Notes under the pieces: model-generated
Databases searched by the model: none
What the model saw: only the letters and a program-made list of their open reading frames with translations
Told to the model about the DNA's origin: nothing
Translations under genes and position numbers: made by a program
In this document: piece after piece, positions 50,158 to 59,492 of the stretch
Layout: each line of letters starts with the position of its first letter
How positions within the stretch are numbered: the stretch's first letter is position 1
DNA from: Paenibacillus ottowii
Lineage (GTDB): Bacteria > Bacillota > Bacilli > Paenibacillales > Paenibacillaceae
Length of the DNA: 64,000 bases
Assembly (NCBI RefSeq): GCF_006874425.1
Contig: NZ_VIJZ01000014.1
Coordinates: 1-64,000, forward strand
Reading direction: 5' to 3'

Positions 50158-51108
50158 ATGACTACACGGGAAAAAGGATTATGGACAGCTGTCATTATTC
50201 TGACCGTTAGCGTCGCCGCCTTGGGTGGTCTTATCATGCTTCGGGGGCTGTTAAAGCCGGGTGATGTAAGCAAGGATGACGGCGATCATATTGTGGCGGA
50301 GATGGGTCAGGAAGGCATATCGGAGGAACAGTGGGTAGCGGAACTGAAAAAGCGATATGGAACGAATACGCTGTTGCAAATGTTGAATCGTAAAGCCGTG
50401 CAGGCTGAAACCAAGCGTCTCGGTATCAAGATCACCCAAGAGGATTTACAGCAGGTGCTGGAGCAGGATAGTAAAGGGTACGACTCAGAACAAACCTACT
50501 TTGAGGAGATGCAGCAACAGTTTGGCTTAGATCCGGTTGATTTGCGAAATGAAGCGGAGTACCGGATTGGCCTGGAGAAAATAGCTACCGAAGGTATTCA
50601 GGTTGAGGAATCCCAGATTGACGAGTATTGGGAACAGCACCCTGAGGAATTTGCCGCTGGTAAGGAGATCAAACTGGCAGCCCTTTATGTGGCTAAAGCG
50701 GAGGAAGCAGAGGCGTTGCTGGATCGGGTCAAGCAAGGAGAAAGTTTCGACACGCTGCTTCGAGAGCATTCAGGTTCAGGTAACCCTCTCGGCGAAGATC
50801 ATAGCGGACAGCTGGGATGGGTGGATGAATTTGATCCATTTCAACCGGAGGCGGTCATGAAGGCGGCGAGAGAACTAAGCTCCGGGGACGTTGCAGGTCC
50901 CATCTCCCTAAACGATGGCTATGCGGTCATTTATGTACAGGATGTCAGACTCAAGAACTCCCCGGACAAGCAGCAGATTCGTCAGCAGATTCGCCGATCT
51001 CTTGCACTAGCACAAGCCGCTCCTTTGGAAGAGGTCGAGAAGAGTCTGCGTGATAAATATGGAGCGCGTATTTTATCTGGGAAAGAGGCGTCTTCTGCTT
51101 CTCTCTAA
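50158..51108 (+). CDS. yacD: Membrane-anchored peptidyl-prolyl isomerase (YacD, SurA-like)
   Basis: Encodes 316 residues from ATG 50158 (a GTG three codons earlier is possible). One membrane segment (LWTAVIILTVSVAALGGLIML) anchors an extracytoplasmic part. Helical SurA-like segments surround a parvulin-like domain (IKLAALYVAKAEEAEALLDR ... FDTLLREHSGSGNPLGE ... LGWVDEF). It is likely a foldase similar to PrsA but without a lipobox. The hslO-yacD-cysK order is as in B. subtilis. Confidence 0.85.
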   Translation: MTTREKGLWTAVIILTVSVAALGGLIMLRGLLKPGDVSKDDGDHIVAEMGQEGISEEQWVAELKKRYGTNTLLQMLNRKAVQAETKRLGIKITQEDLQQVLEQDSKGYDSEQTYFEEMQQQFGLDPVDLRNEAEYRIGLEKIATEGIQVEESQIDEYWEQHPEEFAAGKEIKLAALYVAKAEEAEALLDRVKQGESFDTLLREHSGSGNPLGEDHSGQLGWVDEFDPFQPEAVMKAARELSSGDVAGPISLNDGYAVIYVQDVRLKNSPDKQQIRQQIRRSLALAQAAPLEEVEKSLRDKYGARILSGKEASSASL

Positions 51109-51187
51109 CATCGTAAAAGAAGCTTGCTTTGAAGGAAACAGGTGCGTGATAACGTGGGTAAATAGCATTTCAGCTTATTTACTTGTA

Positions 51188-51216
51188 TTGACATTGGAAT
51201 TGAAGATTGTTATGAT
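51188..51216 (+). promoter_or_regulatory. cysK promoter
   Basis: TTGACA, 17-base spacer, TATGAT, with a 130-base leader. Confidence 0.75.
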
Positions 51217-51230
51217 TAGCGTATAAAACC

Positions 51231-51250
51231 AACTATTTTTATCGGAAATT
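51231..51250 (+). promoter_or_regulatory. Possible CymR operator in the cysK leader
   Basis: AACTATTTTTATCGGAAATT lies about 15-20 bases after the -10 box and resembles the CymR motif ending ATnGGAATT, with one extra A. Weak. Confidence 0.3.
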
Positions 51251-51348
51251 AAATGAACGACATAAAACGAACAATGATTTACCTAGAGTCATCCGCTATA
51301 TGATTTCGCAATTTTTAATATATCATCTACAGTCAGGGAGGAATTATC

Positions 51349-52287
51349 ATGGCTAAAGTTGTTAATAACATCACCGACCTTATCGGAGAAACGCCCCTCG
51401 TTCGCCTCAACCGGATCGTACCGGAGGATAGCGCTGAAATTTATCTGAAACTGGAATATCAGAACCCAGGCTCCAGTGTAAAAGACCGTATTGCGATTAG
51501 TATGGTGGAAGAAGCTGAGCGTGAAGGTCTGCTTAAACCGGGCGGTACCATTATTGAAGCAACTAGCGGTAACACTGGAATCGGCTTGGCAATGGTTGCT
51601 GCTGCGAAGGGGTATAAAGCCGTAATTGTTATGCCAGAAACGATGAGTATAGAGCGTCGTAATTTGTTGCGTGCTTACGGAGCCGAGCTTGTGTTAACAC
51701 CAGGCTCAGAAGGTATGAACGGATCTGTTAAGAAAATGGAAGAACTGTTGAGCGAGAATCCGGAATATTTCGCTGCCGAGCAGTTCAAGAATAAAGCCAA
51801 TATCAAAATTCACCGTGAAACAACGGGTCCTGAGATCGTAGAAGCAATTCGTTCCATTGGCGGTACTCTGGACGCTTTTGTAGCAGGCATAGGTACTGGC
51901 GGAACCATTTCTGGTGCCGGAGAAGTGCTTAAGAAGGAATTTCCTGATATTAAAATTGTGGCTGTGGAGCCTGCTTCTTCACCATTGCTGGCAGGCGGCA
52001 AGCCAGGACCTCACAAAATTCAAGGACTGGGTGCCAACTTTATTCCTGAAATTTTAAACCGCGACATCTATGATGAAATTTTCCATGTAGAAAATGATGA
52101 AGCTTTCGAGGTAGCACGTAGAGTTGCCAAGGAAGAGGGCATTTTGTCCGGTATTTCATCCGGTGCAGCTGTTCACGCAGCTTTGAAACTTGCTAAGCAA
52201 TTGGGCAAGGGCAAACGGATTGTTGTCATTATTCCAAGTAATGGCGAACGTTACCTGAGTACACCACTATACAATTTCGAGCTGTAA
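51349..52287 (+). CDS. cysK: Cysteine synthase (O-acetylserine sulfhydrylase)
   Basis: Encodes 312 residues. It makes cysteine from O-acetylserine and sulfide. PLP lysine is Lys45 in SSVKDRIA, the phosphate/substrate loop is TSGNTG (72-77), and the GTGGT glycine loop and SSGAAVHAA C-terminal block are seen. CAGGGAGG precedes the ATG. In B. subtilis CysK also binds CymR. A consensus-like promoter and a long leader precede it, and it is in the B. subtilis position before pabB. Confidence 0.97.
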   Translation: MAKVVNNITDLIGETPLVRLNRIVPEDSAEIYLKLEYQNPGSSVKDRIAISMVEEAEREGLLKPGGTIIEATSGNTGIGLAMVAAAKGYKAVIVMPETMSIERRNLLRAYGAELVLTPGSEGMNGSVKKMEELLSENPEYFAAEQFKNKANIKIHRETTGPEIVEAIRSIGGTLDAFVAGIGTGGTISGAGEVLKKEFPDIKIVAVEPASSPLLAGGKPGPHKIQGLGANFIPEILNRDIYDEIFHVENDEAFEVARRVAKEEGILSGISSGAAVHAALKLAKQLGKGKRIVVIIPSNGERYLSTPLYNFEL

Positions 52288-52317
52288 TTATGCCGTAATT
52301 GTGTATACTATACGTAA

Positions 52318-52365
52318 GGAGTCCCTCATTTCCCTGTAACCAGGGGATGGGGGTCTCTTTGTAAG
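52318..52365 (+). terminator. Probable terminator after cysK
   Basis: Imperfect stem GAGTCCCTC...CCCTG / CAGGG...GGGGGTCTC with a TAAC loop, then CTTTG. The T-run is poor. Confidence 0.5.
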
Positions 52366-52415
52366 GAAAAGAATGCAGACTTTTGGCAAAGTAAGGGAAG
52401 GGGCAGCACACACAG

Positions 52416-54038
52416 ATGAAATTGACAGCTAGAGTGACGGAAGCGCAGTGGCAGGCTTGGCAGAAGGAAGACTGGAGCATGCTGCCCTATATTGCTGAGT
52501 ACTCATTAACCGTTAGCGGCTTACCGTCATCGTGGCGGAAGGCTTGGGAGGACTCGTCACCATATGCCTTCTTGCTAGAGAGCGCCAAGGGTGGAAGGTA
52601 TACTTATCTGTCCTTGAATCCGGTTGCTGTATTGGAAGGCAAGGGGGAGCATGCAGTCTGGACTGATCTGCAAAGCGGGGAGCATGTTGATATACATGGA
52701 CAACCTTTGACAGTCATGAACGATTGGATCTCCTCTTACCGTGCGCCACGTGTACCTGGTATACCTTTTTTCTCTGGGGGATTTGTGGGCTACCTGGGCT
52801 ACGATGTAGCCCGCTCGTTGGAGCGTTTGCCCAATCAAGCTGCAGACGATACAGATATACCTGACTATGTATGGATGCGGGTGAATGAGTTATGGATTTA
52901 TGATCACGAAGCATCATGCTTATATTGTGCTGTTCATATGCCTAATCCTGCCCACTCTTGTAACCTCAGCATTCAGACTGATTTGGCGAATGAGACTATG
53001 TTAGATGAAACCGCACCTATACTTGGCAAGCTTTATGCGGAAGCGGCCCAACGTGCAGAACACATGCTGACTCAGTGGAATAACATCATACACGCAGGAG
53101 AGACTGATCCAGCTTATCCTCATCGTTGCGCTCGACTATCCGAAGCAGGATTAGAGGCTGTTCTTCAAGAATCTAAAGGCTGGAAAACAGCTTTCAGCCA
53201 ACAGGACTTTGAACATGCCGTGAAACGTGTGCAGGAATATATTGCCCAAGGGGATGTATTTCAGGTGAACTTGTCGATTCGCCAGCAACGTACGCTTACA
53301 GCCCTTCCTGAGCATATATATGAATGGCTTCGTTTATTGAATCCATCCCCTTATATGGGGATGCTGCGTATGTCAGATTTGCGGATTGTCAGTGGCTCAC
53401 CGGAATTGCTGGTGAAGCTGGAGGATGGACGTGTGAGCGCCCGACCTATTGCAGGTACGAGAAGAAGGGGGCTGACACCGGATGAAGATGCTGCTATGGC
53501 AGCAGAGCTTCTTTCCAGCGAAAAAGAACGTGCCGAACATATTATGCTCGTCGATCTGGAGCGTAACGATATCGGACGGATTGCTGAATACGGGTCGGTG
53601 CATGTCCCTGAATTGCTGACTGTCGAATACTATTCGCACGTGATGCATTTGGTTTCTCAGGTCGAGGGAAAGTTAGCCCCGGGTCGTACAGCTATAGACG
53701 TAATTGCCGCTACCTTTCCTGGCGGAACTATTACAGGAGCACCCAAGGTGCGCACCATGGAAATCATTGAAGAATTAGAGCCCGTCCGACGAGGGCCCTA
53801 CACGGGGTCCCTTGGATGGATTGACTATAATGGTAATATGGAATTAAATATTATAATAAGAACACTGGCTGTTAAGGGCAACATTGCCTACTTACAGACG
53901 GGTGCGGGTATCGTCATTGATTCAGACCCGTACAGGGAATATCGGGAGTGTCGGAACAAGGCCAGAGCTGTCATGAAGGCGGTACAATGTGGCGAAGAAG
54001 AAGCCGCTTTGAGCAGGAGCGGTATCACAGGAGGGTGA
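52416..54038 (+). CDS. pabB: Aminodeoxychorismate synthase component I
   Basis: Encodes 540 residues of the chorismate-binding family. With PabA it makes 4-amino-4-deoxychorismate for folate. The C-terminal catalytic part shows FQVNLSIRQQR, RPIAGTRRRG, ERAEHIMLVDLERND, and FPGGTITGAPKVRTMEII, with the last motif PYTGSLGWIDYNG. PIAGT rather than the TrpE-type motif fits PabB. The N-terminal part is longer than usual. It leads the pabB-pabA-pabC-folP-folB-folK operon. Confidence 0.95.
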   Translation: MKLTARVTEAQWQAWQKEDWSMLPYIAEYSLTVSGLPSSWRKAWEDSSPYAFLLESAKGGRYTYLSLNPVAVLEGKGEHAVWTDLQSGEHVDIHGQPLTVMNDWISSYRAPRVPGIPFFSGGFVGYLGYDVARSLERLPNQAADDTDIPDYVWMRVNELWIYDHEASCLYCAVHMPNPAHSCNLSIQTDLANETMLDETAPILGKLYAEAAQRAEHMLTQWNNIIHAGETDPAYPHRCARLSEAGLEAVLQESKGWKTAFSQQDFEHAVKRVQEYIAQGDVFQVNLSIRQQRTLTALPEHIYEWLRLLNPSPYMGMLRMSDLRIVSGSPELLVKLEDGRVSARPIAGTRRRGLTPDEDAAMAAELLSSEKERAEHIMLVDLERNDIGRIAEYGSVHVPELLTVEYYSHVMHLVSQVEGKLAPGRTAIDVIAATFPGGTITGAPKVRTMEIIEELEPVRRGPYTGSLGWIDYNGNMELNIIIRTLAVKGNIAYLQTGAGIVIDSDPYREYRECRNKARAVMKAVQCGEEEAALSRSGITGG

Positions 54039-54043
54039 GTCGT

Positions 54044-54619
54044 ATGATTTTGGTGATTGATAATTATGATTCGTTTACGTACAATCTTGTGCAATATCTG
54101 GGTGAACTTGGGGAAGAAGTGACCGTGAAACGGAACGATGAGATCGATGTGAAAGGCATAGAAGAGCTTGCACCAGAGCATATTTTGATCTCGCCGGGTC
54201 CATGCACGCCGAATGAGGCGGGAATATCGCTGGATGTGATCAACCATTTTAAAGGCCGGATTCCGATTTTCGGCGTGTGTCTCGGTCATCAGGCCATCGG
54301 ACAGGCATTTGGGGGTAAGGTTATCCGCGCTGATCGGCTCATGCATGGTAAGACATCACCGATTCTCCATCACAATACTTCAGTATTTGAGGGCTTGCCT
54401 TCTCCGTTCACAGCAACCCGGTATCACTCATTGCTGGTAGAGCGCGAGAGTCTGCCTGAATGTCTAGAGATTACCGCTGAAACTGCAGAGGGCGAAATTA
54501 TGGGGTTACGGCACAAGGAATTTGCTGTAGAGGGAGTTCAGTTCCATCCCGAATCCATCATTACCGACTACGGGCATCAATTGTTGCGCAATTTTCTTAA
54601 ACGCAAGGTAGGCGTCTGA
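54044..54619 (+). CDS. pabA: Glutamine amidotransferase component II (PabA/TrpG)
   Basis: Encodes 191 residues from ATG 54044, after CAGGAGGGTG; the open frame upstream overlaps pabB. It releases ammonia from glutamine for PabB and, in Bacillus, also for anthranilate synthase. The catalytic triad is Cys79 (GVCLGHQ), His168 and Glu170 (FHPES). The start MILVIDNYDSFTYNLVQYLG is typical. Spacing of five bases to pabB and three to pabC shows tight coupling. Confidence 0.97.
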   Translation: MILVIDNYDSFTYNLVQYLGELGEEVTVKRNDEIDVKGIEELAPEHILISPGPCTPNEAGISLDVINHFKGRIPIFGVCLGHQAIGQAFGGKVIRADRLMHGKTSPILHHNTSVFEGLPSPFTATRYHSLLVERESLPECLEITAETAEGEIMGLRHKEFAVEGVQFHPESIITDYGHQLLRNFLKRKVGV

Positions 54620-54622
54620 TTT

Positions 54623-55519
54623 ATGAAATATATCGGAGTTAACGGCGTCCTCACGGAAGCCGCAAAAGCCGTGATTCACGTTAGTGATCACGGCTTTTTA
54701 TACGGTATGGGCTTGTTTGAAACATTCCGTACCTATAAAGGTGTTCCATTTTTGCTGGATCGGCATCTGCATCGACTGAAGGAAGGCTGCCAAATGCTCG
54801 GCATTCCTTTTCAACCGGATGGGGAGCAGCTTACGAAACATATCCAGCATCTGATGGCGGCAAATGGGCTGGATGAAGCCTATATCCGCTACACTGTATC
54901 AGCGGGTGAAGAGGCTCTAGGCTTGCCATCCGGTGACTATACGCGGCCCAACCATATTTTGTTCGCCAAGCCGCTGCCTTCTACAAATACTCAAACCGGG
55001 CAATCCTCAGCGCCGTCGGCGCTTCAGTTGCTGCGAACCCCTAGAAATACTCCGGAGGGTGAGGTTCGATTAAAGTCGCTCCATTATATGAATAATATTT
55101 TTGCGAAGCGGGAACTTCAGCAGTATGTCGAGGCTGTTCGTTATAAGGCTGAAGGAATGATGCTTACGGCCAATGGTTTTCTGGCAGAGGGAATAGTCAG
55201 TAATCTGTTTTTTGTGCGAAACAATACGCTGTATACTCCTGACTTGTCTACTGGAATTTTGCCAGGTATTACTCGTGAGTTTATTTTGGAGCTTGCGCAT
55301 TTGCGAGATATTCCATGTGAGCAAGGGCTATACCATTGGGACGAGCTGAAACAGGCTGATGAAATTTTTATGACCAACTCTATACAAGAAATACGACCCG
55401 TGAATTTATTATTGGAGCCGGGGGGAATAGCGATCCATTTATCGGCTCCCTTAGCAGAGACCGAGTCCATAACGGCTTTGCTGTTGCACGATTATAGGCA
55501 GAAAGCAGGGATGAAGTGA
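54623..55519 (+). CDS. pabC: 4-amino-4-deoxychorismate lyase
   Basis: Encodes 298 residues of the fold-type IV PLP family, splitting pyruvate from aminodeoxychorismate to give p-aminobenzoate. The N-terminus VSDHGFLYGMGLFETFRTY and the PLP lysine in VRLKSLHYMNNI are clear; the phosphate-binding region TGILPGITREF follows. Related branched-chain aminotransferases share the fold, but the operon settles the role. The stop overlaps the GTG of folP by three bases. Confidence 0.95.
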   Translation: MKYIGVNGVLTEAAKAVIHVSDHGFLYGMGLFETFRTYKGVPFLLDRHLHRLKEGCQMLGIPFQPDGEQLTKHIQHLMAANGLDEAYIRYTVSAGEEALGLPSGDYTRPNHILFAKPLPSTNTQTGQSSAPSALQLLRTPRNTPEGEVRLKSLHYMNNIFAKRELQQYVEAVRYKAEGMMLTANGFLAEGIVSNLFFVRNNTLYTPDLSTGILPGITREFILELAHLRDIPCEQGLYHWDELKQADEIFMTNSIQEIRPVNLLLEPGGIAIHLSAPLAETESITALLLHDYRQKAGMK

Positions 55520-56382
55520 ATATACCAACTCTTTATGAACGCAGCTATCAAATGGGGGAGGCCGAGCTTACACTCGGACATTCTACCCAGATTATGGGCA
55601 TTCTCAACGTAACCCCAGATTCATTTTCTGATGGAGGATTGCATTATAATTCAGAGATTGCTGTTTTGCATGCGTTGAAGCTCGTGGAGGATGGAGCGAA
55701 TATCATTGATATTGGCGGGGAGTCCACTCGCCCGGGTCATGAACCAGTAGGTGTGGAAGAGGAACTGACTCGGGTCATTCCCGTTGTCCAGGCGATCCAT
55801 CGAATTGCACCGCACATCCCGTTATCTGTGGATACTTACAAAGCCGAAGTAGCCAGGCAGGCGCTTGAAGCAGGCGCACACATTATCAATGATGTGTGGG
55901 GGTTTAAGGCAGATCCCGATATGGCACGTGTAGCAGCGGAATTTGATTGTCCGGTCATTTTGATGCATAACCGTCATGACCGTAACTATACCGATTTGGT
56001 TTCTGATATGCTGTCCGATTTAAAAGAAAGTATCCAGTTAGCACTGGACGCAGGGGTGCGTAAGGAGCAGATCATTTTAGACCCAGGCATCGGTTTTGCC
56101 AAAGATTATAATGAAAATATTCATGCCATGACTTCTCTCGATACATTGAGCCAACTGGGGTATCCGCTGTTATTGGCTACATCGCGCAAAAGGTTTATCC
56201 GTACAGCACTGGATTTGCCTGTGAATGATGTGGTGGAGGGCACTGCGGCCACCGTCGCCTTTGGCATTGCCCAAGGGTGTCAGATTGTGCGTGTGCACGA
56301 TGTGGCACAGATCAAGCGCACTGTGCGTATGTGTGATGCGATGGTGTACGGGTCTAAAAATCCACTGAGTTATGGTGGGTAA
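55516..56382 (+). CDS. folP: Dihydropteroate synthase
   Basis: Encodes 288 residues, GTG start overlapping pabC. It joins p-aminobenzoate to dihydropterin pyrophosphate and is the sulfonamide target. Motifs are IMGILNVTPDSFSDGG, IDIGGESTRPGHEPV, PLSVDTYKAEVARQAL and LDPGIGFAKDYNEN. The C-terminal VRVHDVAQIKRT is typical. It is followed by a 160-base gap before folB, which is larger than elsewhere in this operon. Confidence 0.97.
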   Translation: MNIPTLYERSYQMGEAELTLGHSTQIMGILNVTPDSFSDGGLHYNSEIAVLHALKLVEDGANIIDIGGESTRPGHEPVGVEEELTRVIPVVQAIHRIAPHIPLSVDTYKAEVARQALEAGAHIINDVWGFKADPDMARVAAEFDCPVILMHNRHDRNYTDLVSDMLSDLKESIQLALDAGVRKEQIILDPGIGFAKDYNENIHAMTSLDTLSQLGYPLLLATSRKRFIRTALDLPVNDVVEGTAATVAFGIAQGCQIVRVHDVAQIKRTVRMCDAMVYGSKNPLSYGG

Positions 56383-56544
56383 AGCCCGCTTCACACATCC
56401 TTTGATTCTACGATCGCTGTTGCAACGGTATTCTTTGAATTAGTAAAACATATGACTGTAAGAATCCCGTTACAAAGGCGAGCGCTATGTACATCTTTAG
56501 TTGAGCTTATTTAGAGAAAATCAAAAAACAGGGGGCTATCCAAG

Positions 56545-56907
56545 ATGGATAAAATGAAATTGCATCGCATGGAGTATTACGGATATCATGGCGTTTTCCC
56601 GGAGGAGCGTAAGCTGGGACAGCGTTTTTATATAGACTTGGAGCTGGAGCTTGATCTGCGTGAGGCGGGTGAGCAGGATGCTTTGGACAAAACGGTTAAT
56701 TATGCTGAGGTGCATTACACCGTGAAGGATATTGTAGAAAAGGAATCTTACCAATTGATTGAAGCTTTGGGCGAACGTATTGCATCTTCCCTACTGGACA
56801 CTTATACTAGTGTCAATGCACTGACTGTCAAAGTGACGAAGCCGCATCCGCCGTTTGATATTCATTTTCAGGGTGTGACGGTTGAGCTTTATCGCGCAAG
56901 AAAGTAG
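56545..56907 (+). CDS. folB: Dihydroneopterin aldolase
   Basis: Encodes 120 residues, the usual size. It cleaves dihydroneopterin to hydroxymethyl-dihydropterin. GYHGVFPEERKLGQRFYIDL carries the active-site region, followed by DKTVNYAEVHYTV and a C-terminal VKVTKPHPP. The lysine in this last motif is the conserved catalytic residue. CAGGGGG precedes the ATG. Nine bases separate it from folK. Confidence 0.97.
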   Translation: MDKMKLHRMEYYGYHGVFPEERKLGQRFYIDLELELDLREAGEQDALDKTVNYAEVHYTVKDIVEKESYQLIEALGERIASSLLDTYTSVNALTVKVTKPHPPFDIHFQGVTVELYRARK

Positions 56908-56916
56908 GAACGATAC

Positions 56917-57465
56917 ATGAATGCACATTCGACCTCTGAGGCATCAGAGGCTTATATTGCTTTAGGGGCTAATTTGGGGGAGCGTGAGCATACCCTGTAT
57001 AAAGCCATTACCGCACTGGACGAACATCCAGCGATACGAGTGCTGCGCTGCTCCAGCCTGTATGAAACAGAGCCTGTTGGCTATCTGGATCAGCCTTCTT
57101 TTTTGAACATGACGGTAGCCGTCTCTACAACACTTGCTCCAGAGGAGCTTTTGGTTTATATGCTGGAGGTGGAGAGTCTTCTGGGGAGGGTAAGGCATAT
57201 TCCTAACGGTCCACGAACCATTGATCTGGACTTGTTGTGGATGGAAGCGGCACAACTGGCTACGCCAGATTTGGAACTTCCTCATCCTCGTATGTTGGAG
57301 CGTGCTTTTGTGCTGGTTCCTTTGGCTGACATTGTTCCGAGCCAAGATTCGTCCGGTCTGTACAGTATCGTGCATACAGCATTGAATTCTGTGGATGGAA
57401 AGGACGGCATACAGCTTTGGAAAACTTGCAGCTGGCGCAACGACTCCGCGCCTTTCGGAAGCTAA
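56917..57465 (+). CDS. folK: 6-hydroxymethyl-7,8-dihydropterin pyrophosphokinase
   Basis: Encodes 182 residues. It adds pyrophosphate from ATP to hydroxymethyl-dihydropterin. AYIALGANLGERE, SSLYETEPVGYLDQPSFLN and NGPRTIDLDLLW are the family signature blocks; the two aspartates of DLD bind magnesium. PHPRMLERAFVLVPL closes the core. The final 48 bases overlap yazB in another frame. Confidence 0.96.
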   Translation: MNAHSTSEASEAYIALGANLGEREHTLYKAITALDEHPAIRVLRCSSLYETEPVGYLDQPSFLNMTVAVSTTLAPEELLVYMLEVESLLGRVRHIPNGPRTIDLDLLWMEAAQLATPDLELPHPRMLERAFVLVPLADIVPSQDSSGLYSIVHTALNSVDGKDGIQLWKTCSWRNDSAPFGS

Positions 57466-57617
57466 AAGGGTTCACCCAGCAGGAGTTGGCAAACCGAACC
57501 GGCATATCTTTGACTGTATTAGGTGCTGTGGAGCGAGGTAATCGTACAGTAGACGCAGATATGCTGAACATCATCGCCCAAACGCTAGAGATTGAAGTCC
57601 GGGAATTGACGGATTAA
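57417..57617 (+). CDS. yazB: Small XRE-family HTH protein YazB
   Basis: Encodes 66 residues starting with TTG at 57417 inside folK. It is a bare helix-turn-helix domain (LAQRLRAFRKLKGFTQQELA, NRTGISLTVLGAVERGNRTV). The same gene follows folK in B. subtilis and its role is unknown. Overlap of 49 bases with folK implies coupled translation. GGAAAGGA lies about 13 bases upstream, so initiation at an internal TTG (57426) is possible. Confidence 0.88.
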   Translation: MENLQLAQRLRAFRKLKGFTQQELANRTGISLTVLGAVERGNRTVDADMLNIIAQTLEIEVRELTD

Positions 57618-57662
57618 CGATAAGTATACGATATAAAAGAAGGAATAAAGGGGGGAATAGAT

Positions 57663-58691
57663 ATGTTGAAAATCGGCGATATTGAAATGAAAAACCAAGT
57701 CGTCCTGGCACCGATGGCAGGCGTGTGCAACCCTGCTTTTCGCTTGATTGCCAAGGAATTCGGTACAGGCTTGGTATGTGCAGAGATGGTTAGTGATAAG
57801 GCCATCATTCACGGCAACAAGCGTACACGTGAGATGCTGTTTGTAGATGAACGTGAGAAGCCGCTTAGCTTGCAAATTTTCGGAGGCGACCGCAAATCTT
57901 TGGTGGAAGCAGCGAAAGTCGTAGACCAGGAAACGAATGCAGATATTATTGACATTAATATGGGCTGCCCGGTTCCCAAAGTGACCAAATGTGATGCAGG
58001 TGCTCGGTGGCTGCTTGATCCAAACAAGATTTATGAGATGGTATCAGCAGTAGTAGAATCGGTAAGCAAGCCAGTTACCGTGAAAATGCGTATCGGTTGG
58101 GATAGCGAGCATATTTACGCTGTAGAGAATGCCCGCGCTGTTGAACGTGCCGGAGGCAAGGCTGTCAGCGTCCATGGTCGTACACGGGAGCAACTGTATA
58201 CGGGGCATGCGAATTGGGATATTATAAGGGAAGTTAAAGAAGCGGTATCTATTCCTGTAATTGGGAATGGTGATGTGGTAACACCGGAAGATGCCCGCCG
58301 TATGCTGGATTTGACCCATTGTGATGGCGTTATGATTGGACGCGGGGCGTTGGGGAATCCATGGATGCTGTACCGTACGATTGAGTATTTGCAGACAGGT
58401 AAGCTGTTGCCCGATCCATCCCCAGAAGAAAAAATCCGTATTGCCATTCTGCATATGGACCGTCTGGTGGCGTTGAAAGGCGAAGCAGTAGCTGTGCGTG
58501 AAATGCGTAAGCATCTGGCTTGGTACCTCAAGGGGATCAAAGGTTCTGCACGTATTAAGGATGTAATTATGGAAGAAACAAAGCGTGACGATATGGTACG
58601 TATATTGGAACAGTTTGTATCGCATTTGCACATGGTGGAAAATGAAGGGCTTTCAACAGACGCTGCTTTTCCTGCGACTGTTGCGCAATAA
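57663..58691 (+). CDS. dusB: tRNA-dihydrouridine synthase
   Basis: Encodes 342 residues of the FMN-dependent Dus family, which reduces uridines in tRNA loops. The start IGDIEMKNQVVLAPMAGVCN, the catalytic cysteine block NMGCPVPKV, the FMN-phosphate region IGNGDVVTPEDAR and DGVMIGRGALGNPW are intact. AAGGGGGG precedes the ATG. The position after folK-yazB and before lysS matches yacF/dusB of B. subtilis. Confidence 0.95.
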   Translation: MLKIGDIEMKNQVVLAPMAGVCNPAFRLIAKEFGTGLVCAEMVSDKAIIHGNKRTREMLFVDEREKPLSLQIFGGDRKSLVEAAKVVDQETNADIIDINMGCPVPKVTKCDAGARWLLDPNKIYEMVSAVVESVSKPVTVKMRIGWDSEHIYAVENARAVERAGGKAVSVHGRTREQLYTGHANWDIIREVKEAVSIPVIGNGDVVTPEDARRMLDLTHCDGVMIGRGALGNPWMLYRTIEYLQTGKLLPDPSPEEKIRIAILHMDRLVALKGEAVAVREMRKHLAWYLKGIKGSARIKDVIMEETKRDDMVRILEQFVSHLHMVENEGLSTDAAFPATVAQ

Positions 58692-58718
58692 GGAAGCTGT
58701 TCCGACTTGTGCACGCGA

Positions 58719-58747
58719 TTGACTTTTCCAATTGCTTGCCCTATAAT
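58719..58747 (+). promoter_or_regulatory. greA promoter
   Basis: TTGACT, 17-base spacer, TATAAT, with a leader of about 150 bases. Confidence 0.8.
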
Positions 58748-58905
58748 CGTTCAGTATAAAATCTTGATGTATACTACAATTTGTATGCAGCTCTCAAGAC
58801 AACAGCAGGAAATGTTCTCATTCCCTCAGAGTGGCATATTATGTTTTGAAAGCGTGCATTCCGATGCACTTTTAAACTTTTCCCATGACAGGAGAATCGG
58901 TTGAG

Positions 58906-59382
58906 ATGAGCGATAAAGAAGTCATTCTGACACAGGAAGGCCTTAGAAAGCTCGAAGATGAGCTTGAGAACTTAAAGTCTGTCAAACGCCGCGAAGTGGC
59001 TGAACGGATTAAGGTAGCCATCGGATACGGAGATATTAGTGAAAACTCCGAATATGAGGATGCGAAAAATGAACAGGCCTTTATTGAAGGCCGTATCATT
59101 ACGTTGGAAAAAATGCTGCGCAATGCCCGTATTATCAATAGCGATGAAATTGACACCGATGTTGTGGGAGTAGGGGCAACGGTAACTGTTGAAGACTTGG
59201 AATTCGGGGATATTACAGAATACGCTATCGTAGGTTCTGCCGAATCTGACCCGCTCCAAAACAAGATCTCCAATGAAAGTCCGGTTGGCAAGGCAATTCT
59301 CGGTAAGAAAAAAGGAACTGTTGTAGATGTAACCGTTCCAGCAGGTGTTATTCAATATAAAATCGTGGATATCAAGAAATAA
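58906..59382 (+). CDS. greA: Transcription elongation factor GreA
   Basis: Encodes 158 residues from ATG 58906, the usual GreA length; an ATG at 58885 would overlap the AGGAGA ribosome site. GreA rescues backtracked RNA polymerase by promoting transcript cleavage. The coiled coil carries the tip motif GDISENSEYEDAK with the catalytic acidic residues; the C-terminal FKBP-like domain ends in ISNESPVGKAILGKKKG. Its own sigma-A promoter and terminator make it a single-gene unit. It lies between dusB and lysS, unlike B. subtilis. Confidence 0.97.
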   Translation: MSDKEVILTQEGLRKLEDELENLKSVKRREVAERIKVAIGYGDISENSEYEDAKNEQAFIEGRIITLEKMLRNARIINSDEIDTDVVGVGATVTVEDLEFGDITEYAIVGSAESDPLQNKISNESPVGKAILGKKKGTVVDVTVPAGVIQYKIVDIKK

Positions 59383-59405
59383 AACACGGACGTTGGAATT
59401 TAATG

Positions 59406-59433
59406 TAAAAGCTTCCTTGTGGAAGCTTTTTTT
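59406..59433 (+). terminator. Terminator after greA
   Basis: AAAAGCTTCC-TTGT-GGAAGCTTTTTTT. Confidence 0.92.
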
Positions 59434-59492
59434 CTCTACACCCGAGACGGACCCCGGCCCGTCTATTCATATGAAGGAGCTGATTTAGCACC

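Noticed and set aside
52288..52415. T-box or other amino-acid riboswitch before pabB
   Set aside because: No T-box core GGTGGnACCGCG or S-box pattern; only an imperfect terminator-like stem.
58707..58904. 65-codon ORF before greA
   Set aside because: No ribosome site; it contains the greA promoter and leader.
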